A DNA stretch of 35,936 bases from positions 1 through 35,936 of the forward strand of contig CAMAVI010000033.1 of NCBI GenBank assembly GCA_945861625.1, read 5' to 3'. The position numbers and the translations under genes are program-made. The notes under the pieces were generated by a model. It had not been told where the DNA came from, did not search any database, and saw only the letters and a list, made by a program, of their open reading frames with translations. The first letter of the stretch is position 1. Each line of letters opens with the position of its first letter. This document shows positions 30,739 through 35,936 of this stretch, in pieces. Origin of the DNA: Candidatus Sulfopaludibacter sp. SbA3 (GTDB lineage: Bacteria; Acidobacteriota; Terriglobia; Bryobacterales; Bryobacteraceae).

Positions 30739-31854
30739 TTACTTGGTCATTCCGGTCAGTTTGAATTTCTGCACCCGCCGGTTCTCGGGCTTGAGCGGCG
30801 TGACTTCGGTCACGTAGAGATTGCCCTTGGAATCCGCCGCCATGTGGTGCAGCGTGCCGAAGTCGCCGGGCGCGGAACCCCACTTGCCGAAGGAATCCAG
30901 TAGTTCGAGCTTCTTGCGCTCGAAGACCATGACCTTGGCCTGGCTGCGGTTGCCGACGTACAGGAACTGCTGCGCGGGGTCGGTGGAGAACGCGGTGCTG
31001 GCGGCGGTGGAGCCGTTGCCGCAGTCCGGCTTGTGGCACTCGCGGCCGATGAAGGTCTGGTTTACGAACTTGCCGTCGAGGGTGAACACCTGCACGCGCT
31101 TGCCGCCGCGGTCGGAAACGTACACCATGCCGTCTTTCGACACGCGCGCGGCGTGCACGGGCTGCACAAACTGAGACGGACCTTTGTCGCCTTCATCCGG
31201 ATTGGCCGGGTTCGGCGCCGCATCGGTGGGCACGTTGCCGAAGGCGCCCCACATGCGCTTAAACTTTCCGGTGTCGGCATCGAACACGATGATACGGCGA
31301 TTGCCGTAGCCGTCGGCTACGAACAATTCATTGGTCGCGGCGTGCAAAAACGTATCGGCGGGCTGGTTCAGGTTTTCGGTATCGGCGTTGCCTTTGCTCT
31401 TGCCCGCGTGTCCGATCTGCATGACAAACTTGCCGGCCTTGGTGAACTTCAGCACCTGATTGTCGCCCTTGCCATTGCCGCCGACCCAGACGAAGCCCTT
31501 GGGGTCGATATAGACGCCGTGCTCGGACGAGGGCCATTCGTAGCCCGCGCCGGGGCCGCCCCAGGCCTGCACGAAGTTGCCGTTGGCGTCGAACTCCACC
31601 AGAGGCGGAGCCGCGCGCGGCTTTTCCTCGGGAGCGAGCGTATCGGGCCGTTGCAAGATCCACACGTGATCTCTCTCGTCGATGGCGACGCTGGACACTT
31701 GCCCGAACTGCCAGTTATTGGGGACCTTAGCCCAGCCGGGCTCCACTTGAAACTTGGGATGCGTACCGGCGGGCGCGGAGCCCGACTGCGCGACGAGGGC
31801 AAAGGCCAGCGCCGCGATGAGGATCAGTGCGAGAGCAAGCGTAGTCTTCTTCAT
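30739..31854 (-). CDS. Secreted NHL-repeat beta-propeller protein, second copy
   Basis: A 371-residue protein with a signal peptide (MKKTTLALALILIAALAFALVAQ). NHL blades include WIL-type QRPDTLAPEEKP, ELFVADGYGNRRIIVFDADTG, MVYVSDRGGKRVQVFTLDG, FLYVGNRSQAKVMVFERKK and NLYVTEVTPLKPENRRVQKF. It shares the same blade wording as the protein at 3064-4191 (for example FVADGYGNRR and the GNVP/GNKP turn), so they are paralogues; an internal CHKPDC insertion is specific to this copy. The ATG at 31854 follows GGGTGG; the frame extends far upstream without meaning. It is divergent from the esterase gene over a 63-base gap. Confidence 0.87.
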   Translation of the reverse strand: MKKTTLALALILIAALAFALVAQSGSAPAGTHPKFQVEPGWAKVPNNWQFGQVSSVAIDERDHVWILQRPDTLAPEEKPRAAPPLVEFDANGNFVQAWGGPGAGYEWPSSEHGVYIDPKGFVWVGGNGKGDNQVLKFTKAGKFVMQIGHAGKSKGNADTENLNQPADTFLHAATNELFVADGYGNRRIIVFDADTGKFKRMWGAFGNVPTDAAPNPANPDEGDKGPSQFVQPVHAARVSKDGMVYVSDRGGKRVQVFTLDGKFVNQTFIGRECHKPDCGNGSTAASTAFSTDPAQQFLYVGNRSQAKVMVFERKKLELLDSFGKWGSAPGDFGTLHHMAADSKGNLYVTEVTPLKPENRRVQKFKLTGMTK

Positions 31855-31856
31855 GA

Positions 31857-31889
31857 CCACCCATTGTAGACGCAATCCAACGTGGGTGG
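31857..31889. promoter_or_regulatory. Inverted repeat in the divergent NHL/esterase control region
   Basis: CCACCCA at 31857-31863 pairs with TGGGTGG at 31883-31889 across 19 bases. It lies in the 63-base gap between two divergent starts, and one arm is also the ribosome binding site of the NHL gene. It may be a shared operator or a leader stem. Confidence 0.35.
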
Positions 31890-31917
31890 GATAATGTGCT
31901 TTCCCACAGGAGAGCGT

Positions 31918-32958
31918 ATGCGAATTCGAATCATTTTCGGTCTGGCCGTGATCGTCGTCCTGGCGATCGCGCAGACGCCCAAGCCGGGGCCGCGCGAGAT
32001 GGCCGCGCGCACGATACCCGTGCCCACGACGGTGAGCCCGCAGATCCAGCAATTGATTGCCGCGCCGATCTCGCCCACCTGGAACGTCTTTCCAAAGACC
32101 AACGAAGGCTGGAAGCAACTGGCGAAGGAGGCGGCCGATGCGACGGTAAAGACGCTGCCGGCCCTGCGCCAGGAACTGCACGTGAAGGTGGAACCCCGGA
32201 CCATCGACGGAGTGAAGGCGTACATGGTGACGCCGGAAAGCATTCCGCCGGAGAATCGCAATCGGCTGCTGGTGCATGTGCACGGAGGCTGCTATGTGAA
32301 CGGCGCGGGCGAGGCCGCCACCGGCGAAGCCATCATGCTGGCCGGCTTCGGACACTTCAAAGTCATCTCGGTCGATTACCGCACGCCGCCCGATTTTCCG
32401 TATCCGGCGGCGCTCGATGACGCGATCACGGTGTGGAAGGCAGCGCAGAAGATGGCGAATCCGAAAAATATGGCAATCTTCGGATCGTCGGCGGGCGGCG
32501 CGCTGACGCTATCGATGGTGTTGCGCGCGAAACAGGATCGTCTGCCCTTGCCCGCGGCCATCGCGCCGGGCACGCCGATGTCGGATCTGACCAACGCGGG
32601 CGACAGCTTCCGCACCAACGCGATGCTCGATAACGTGCTGGTGGCCCCGGATGCGAGCTGCGACAAGCGCGCGGCGCTCTATGCGAAGGGGCACGACTTG
32701 AAAGATCCGATGCTCTCGCCGGTCTACGGCGACATGCACGGGTTCCCGCCCACCATCCTGACCACGGGTACGCGCGATCTGCTGCTGAGCAGCACCGTGC
32801 GCGTGCACCGCAAACTGCGCCAGGCGGGAGTCGAGGCGTCATTGCAAGTCTTCGAAGGGATGGCGCACGGGCAGTACGGCCGCGACGTGAAGGCTCCGGA
32901 GACAAGAGAAGCGTTCGAGGAGATCGCGCGCTTCTTCGACAAGCACCTGGGGAAGTGA
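31918..32958 (+). CDS. Exported alpha/beta hydrolase (HSL-type esterase)
   Basis: A 346-residue protein with a signal peptide (RIRIIFGLAVIVVLAIAQ). The alpha/beta hydrolase-3 features are the oxyanion motif HVHGGCYVNG, the nucleophile elbow GSSAGGALTLSM, the acid region TTGTRDLLLSSTVRVHRKLR and the catalytic His in FEGMAHGQYG. All triad residues appear present. It should hydrolyse small esters in the periplasm. The ATG at 31918 has AGGAGAG five bases upstream. It is three bases from the end of the convergent carboxypeptidase-regulatory-like gene. Confidence 0.88.
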   Translation: MRIRIIFGLAVIVVLAIAQTPKPGPREMAARTIPVPTTVSPQIQQLIAAPISPTWNVFPKTNEGWKQLAKEAADATVKTLPALRQELHVKVEPRTIDGVKAYMVTPESIPPENRNRLLVHVHGGCYVNGAGEAATGEAIMLAGFGHFKVISVDYRTPPDFPYPAALDDAITVWKAAQKMANPKNMAIFGSSAGGALTLSMVLRAKQDRLPLPAAIAPGTPMSDLTNAGDSFRTNAMLDNVLVAPDASCDKRAALYAKGHDLKDPMLSPVYGDMHGFPPTILTTGTRDLLLSSTVRVHRKLRQAGVEASLQVFEGMAHGQYGRDVKAPETREAFEEIARFFDKHLGK

Positions 32959-32961
32959 TCC

Positions 32962-33954
32962 CTATTTCCCAACCAAGTGCGGGGCGTCTTTCTCGCCTTC
33001 CGCGCAGACGTACTCGCCGACTTCGTCCTTCGTGTTCAGATCCGCGACGCGCTTGATCACCCACGGAGTCTTGTAGGTTTCCTTGTCTTCAATCGTGAAC
33101 TCGATTTCCAGATGGCCCAGGTCGGGACGGCTGATGCGTTCGGTCACGTGCATCGCTTCGGTGTGCGGGTGGCCCTGGATCGTCAGCCAGGACTTGTCGT
33201 TGAAGCCGATGGTATCGATGACCAGCGTGTCGCCCTCCCAGCGGCCGATGGAATGGCCCATCCAGTTCGGATTGGGGTCCTTGGGATGCTTGCGGCCGTC
33301 CAAATAAACGGTGCGGTGGCTGGGGACGTCGTCTTCAAAAAGCATCACCAGGCGCTTCGAGGTCTGCACCATTTCGTACGGAAAAAGCGCGCCCGCGTTG
33401 TTGATGCCGCGCGGCAGGCAGCGGGATCCAGGAGCGTCCTTGGAGTTGTTCGCCGAGCGTTCCTGGAACAGCTTTTCGGCCCACGGCAGCATGTCGGGTT
33501 TGCCGGGATCGACGGTGCGTTGCGCGTACCAAACGCCGCTGAAATCGGGCTTCCCTTCCCGCGTGCGCGGCGTGGGGCCCTTTGGCGTGGCATGCGGCGT
33601 GAATAGGTCAATGCGGAATTCCTTGCCGTCGCCGAGCGTGTCGAACTGGTAGTCGATGATGTGAATATCGAGTTGCAGAGTTTGTCCCGCGGCAACCGTC
33701 ACGTTCTTCTGTGCGAATGGATTGTATCCGAGAACGGTGACCGAGAGATCATAAGCGCCGGCGGGCAAGGCGAGCGAATAGCCGCCCTGGTTCGCACTGG
33801 TTGCCTGATACACCTGTTTGGTGGAGGTGTTCGTCAGTTGGATGGGAGCGTTCGCGACCTTTTCTCCCGGCAGATTCAATACTGTGCCGGTAACGGTGGC
33901 GTTGTTCTGCGCGAACGCTGCGGCGGCCACTAAGAATAAGGCAAGGGATCGCAT
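32962..33954 (-). CDS. Secreted protein with carboxypeptidase-regulatory-like domain
   Basis: The protein has 330 residues with a signal peptide (MRSLALFLVAAAAFAQ). Residues of about 20-105 form a beta-sandwich of the carboxypeptidase-regulatory type (VTGTVLNLPGEKVANAPIQLTN, YSLALPAGAYDLSVTVLGY). The remainder is a domain common in acidobacterial exported proteins: GKPDFSGVWYAQRTVD, GSRCLPRGINNAG, PYEMVQTSKRLVMLFEDDVPSHRTVYLDGR, HPKDPNPNWMGHSIGRWEGDTLVIDTIGFN. No enzyme function is known. The ATG at 33954 is preferred for the compact signal peptide; an in-frame GTG at 33963 is also possible. Confidence 0.8.
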   Translation of the reverse strand: MRSLALFLVAAAAFAQNNATVTGTVLNLPGEKVANAPIQLTNTSTKQVYQATSANQGGYSLALPAGAYDLSVTVLGYNPFAQKNVTVAAGQTLQLDIHIIDYQFDTLGDGKEFRIDLFTPHATPKGPTPRTREGKPDFSGVWYAQRTVDPGKPDMLPWAEKLFQERSANNSKDAPGSRCLPRGINNAGALFPYEMVQTSKRLVMLFEDDVPSHRTVYLDGRKHPKDPNPNWMGHSIGRWEGDTLVIDTIGFNDKSWLTIQGHPHTEAMHVTERISRPDLGHLEIEFTIEDKETYKTPWVIKRVADLNTKDEVGEYVCAEGEKDAPHLVGK

Positions 33955-33975
33955 GCCTTTCACTTTATCGTGAAT

Positions 33976-35556
33976 TTACGGCCGGGACCATCCATCTGGC
34001 ACCATCCAGGAAAGCACCGCCGTGGATTGCAGGAATACGAGCAGGCTCAGAATTGCAATCAGGAGCACGGTCCAGCCAAAAACCTGCCGGAAGAGATACC
34101 CTTCGCGGCCGGGGAGCCCGACAGCAACCGCCGCGATGGACAGATTCTGCGGCGAGATCGCTTTGCCCACCACGCCGCCGGAAGTGTTCGCGGCGGCGAG
34201 CAAGATCTCCGGCAAGCCCGCGTGGCGCGCGGTGGTGACTTGCAGCATACCGAAAAGCGCGTTTGAAGACGTGTCCGAGCCGGTGACCGCGCTGCCCAGC
34301 CATCCGATCAGCGGCGAGATCGGCGCGAAAGCGCTCCCCGCGCCGGCAGCCCACATGCCGAGCGTAATGATCTGGCCGGAGAGATTCATCACGTAGGCCA
34401 AGCCGACCACGGAACTCACGGTCACGACCGTCCAGCGCAAGTGATACAGCGTCTCGCCATAGGTCTTGACCGCTGTTTTCAGATTCACGCCGAGGAACGG
34501 AACCACCAGCGCGCCGGACATCAGCAGAAGCGATCCCGAAGAGAGGAGCCATTCGAACTTGGCCTCCACCGCGCTGACCAGCGAGCCGTTGGGACCGGTG
34601 ACCGCCAAACCGGGCCAGTGAAAGGTGGACGTCGCGGCGCCGAGAACCGCGCGAACAGCCGGAATCTGAGCGGCCACCACCACCAGCACGACAAAAAAGT
34701 ACGGCACGAGAGCACGCGCCATGTCTTGCGCCGGAATTTTCGGGCCCGGCTTCCATGCACGGAGAAACGCGACGCAGAGCGCGCTGGTGGCGAGCGCCGC
34801 GGCGATGTCGACCAGTTCCACTGGCAGCATGGCCGACCCCACGCACTCGCCCACCGCCAAACTCAGGCCGGTAACCAGAGCGAAGGGCCAGACTTCGCGC
34901 AGTCCGCGCCGTCCGTCCAAAATGTAGAGCAGAATGAAAGGCAAGAATAAGGCAAGCAGCGGAGTCTGCCGTCCGACCATCGCGCTGAGCGGCGCGACCG
35001 GCAAACCGGTGAGCTTCGACAGAGTGTTGATCGGCAGGCCGAGCGCTCCGAAAGACACCGGAGCCGTATCCGCAATCAGGCAAATCACCGCGGCCTTTAC
35101 GGGTGGAACCTGCAAGGCGATCAGCATGACCGTGCAGATGGCGACGGGGCTGCCGCCTCCGGCCAGACCTTCCAGCAGGGACCCGAAGCAGCAAGCGATG
35201 AAGATGACTTGAATCCGCAGGTCGTCGCTGACGGAGTCGAACGCGTGGCGTAGCGCCAGGGAATGGCCGCTCACTTCGGTCAGGCGGTAGAGCCAGATGG
35301 CGCTGATGCCCACCCACAGGATGGGGAAGAACCCAATCGCCGCGCCTTCGGCTGCGCCGGCCAGGGCTTGTCCCAAGGGCATCGCGTAGATTCCTGTAGC
35401 GATTACAATCGACACCGCCAGCGACAGCAGCGCCGCGCGACGCGCTTCCCAACGCAGAACTCCCAGGGTCACGAAGAGCGTGAGAAGAGGGATCGACGCG
35501 AAGAGCGCGGACCAAGAAAGCGAATGTGCGACCGGATCGAAAACTTGCTGGTACAT
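33976..35556 (-). CDS. lctP: L-lactate permease (LctP family)
   Basis: The 526-residue inner-membrane carrier has the standard length and many hydrophobic helices. Family blocks: AAEGAAIGFFPILWVGISAIWLYRLTEVSG, FIACCFGSLLEGLAGGGSPVAICTVMLIAL, LIADTAPVSFGALGLPINTL, GWLGSAVTGSDTSSNALFGMLQ and AANTSGGVVGKAISPQNLSIA. These are typical of L-lactate/glycolate:H+ symporters (LldP/LctP/GlcA). No lactate dehydrogenase genes follow in the window. It lies 21 bases upstream of the secreted protein gene at 33954 on the same strand, so they may be co-transcribed. No clear ribosome binding site is visible before the ATG. Confidence 0.9.
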   Translation of the reverse strand: MYQQVFDPVAHSLSWSALFASIPLLTLFVTLGVLRWEARRAALLSLAVSIVIATGIYAMPLGQALAGAAEGAAIGFFPILWVGISAIWLYRLTEVSGHSLALRHAFDSVSDDLRIQVIFIACCFGSLLEGLAGGGSPVAICTVMLIALQVPPVKAAVICLIADTAPVSFGALGLPINTLSKLTGLPVAPLSAMVGRQTPLLALFLPFILLYILDGRRGLREVWPFALVTGLSLAVGECVGSAMLPVELVDIAAALATSALCVAFLRAWKPGPKIPAQDMARALVPYFFVVLVVVAAQIPAVRAVLGAATSTFHWPGLAVTGPNGSLVSAVEAKFEWLLSSGSLLLMSGALVVPFLGVNLKTAVKTYGETLYHLRWTVVTVSSVVGLAYVMNLSGQIITLGMWAAGAGSAFAPISPLIGWLGSAVTGSDTSSNALFGMLQVTTARHAGLPEILLAAANTSGGVVGKAISPQNLSIAAVAVGLPGREGYLFRQVFGWTVLLIAILSLLVFLQSTAVLSWMVPDGWSRP

Positions 35557-35653
35557 GGAGCGGGGACCGAATCAGCATAGCAGGGCGCGCCCAGACGTGA
35601 CTGTTCGGGTGGCCGTTCACGTGCATTTATCGCAGACATGAAAAAGTCGCCTA

Positions 35654-35936
35654 TCAGTCTGTGGCAGAAGTCCAAAAACTTGAGCCTGCCTGAAATGCAC
35701 CGGGAGAGTCCGGAAATTCAAAACGGAGTTTACGGGACGCGGTGAATTCAGTCCACACCGCCCAGCATGCCGTCCAGGCGATCCGTACAAGCAAAAAGGC
35801 GTCAGAGGTCCCCTGCAGGGTCCTCGGTTTGCCGATTCCGAAACATTTCCGCACCAGCAGCGCCAGATTGAATCCGACCGCGTGGAACAAAAGCCGCTTG
35901 AGAATGTTACGTCGCCCCCGCAGATGCGTTCGTCGC
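35654..35936 (-). CDS. C-terminal part of a DDE-type transposase, running off the right edge
   Basis: The frame is open to the window edge, so this is a 3' end rather than a complete gene. It reads RTHLRGRRNILKRLLFHAVGF then NLALLVRKCFGIGKPRTLQG. The RGRxNILKRxLxHAxxFNLxLLxR block is what follows the catalytic DDE core in a large group of IS transposases (IS1182/IS5-like; family not certain). The last 45 residues are less conserved. The end of the element and its terminal inverted repeat should lie between here and 35557, but I could not identify them. Confidence 0.7.
   Translation of the reverse strand, partial: RRTHLRGRRNILKRLLFHAVGFNLALLVRKCFGIGKPRTLQGTSDAFLLVRIAWTACWAVWTEFTASRKLRFEFPDSPGAFQAGSSFWTSATD

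Noticed and set aside
33965-35626. A 553-codon minus-strand frame over the lactate permease
   Set aside because: The adjacent frame encodes a full-length LctP protein; this frame is Arg/Gly-rich noise.
1-35936. Whole window as a composite transposon
   Set aside because: Only one edge has a recognisable transposase and no matching terminal repeats are seen; core genes such as infA and tdk lie inside.

Overview
The window looks like a GC-rich chromosome segment from an Acidobacteriota soil bacterium, probably of the Solibacter/Bryobacter type. This is inferred from gene content: secreted quinoprotein and NHL beta-propeller enzymes, a DUF5916 outer-membrane-type protein, a four-haem cytochrome with CytoC_RC-like two-haem units, a carboxypeptidase-regulatory-like secreted protein, FecR, PilZ and CheX proteins. 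No rRNA, tRNA or CRISPR array was seen.

Layout. 1-0.95 kb is a gene graveyard: a cut-off reading frame with a strong ribosome binding site at the left edge, an 11-bp inverted repeat, an amidase truncated just after its first conserved motif, and a frameshifted Ser/Thr kinase N-terminus. 0.95-6.8 kb holds secreted catabolic genes on the + strand (quinoprotein dehydrogenase, NHL propeller, DUF4440/SnoaL-like protein, membrane spermidine-synthase-like protein), closed by a hairpin terminator. 6.8-9.2 kb is the DUF5916 protein. 9.6-10.2 kb is a PemK/MazF-type toxin-antitoxin pair. 10.3-15.7 kb carries a sorbosone/glucose dehydrogenase, a tetrahaem cytochrome, a zinc-finger/PilZ protein, proline dehydrogenase, a PhzF isomerase and a FecR-domain protein. 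15.8-19.5 kb has a single-module Clp-like AAA+ protein, infA, a methyltransferase, thymidine kinase and a membrane-anchored coiled-coil protein.

19.5-28.6 kb is a signalling and stress block. A LuxR-type response regulator and its membrane/PAS histidine kinase read leftwards; the kinase is split by an exact 10-bp tandem duplication. A STAS-less SulP transporter and two universal-stress-type proteins read rightwards. Next come an SGNH hydrolase reduced to its two ends, a truncated haemoglobin translationally coupled to a 2Fe-2S/FAD reductase, a degenerate GGDEF protein and a CheX-type protein. The shared theme may be redox, NO or low-oxygen stress, but that is inference.

28.6-35.6 kb holds a 2-hydroxyacid dehydrogenase, a GH26-like glycosidase, a second NHL propeller paralogous to the one at 3.1 kb, an alpha/beta esterase, a secreted carboxypeptidase-regulatory-like protein and an L-lactate permease. 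The right edge is the C-terminal part of a DDE transposase, so both ends of the window show mobile-element traces or gene decay. The most notable single observation is the 10-bp duplication that disrupts the histidine kinase: removing one copy restores an uninterrupted frame with every kinase motif present.
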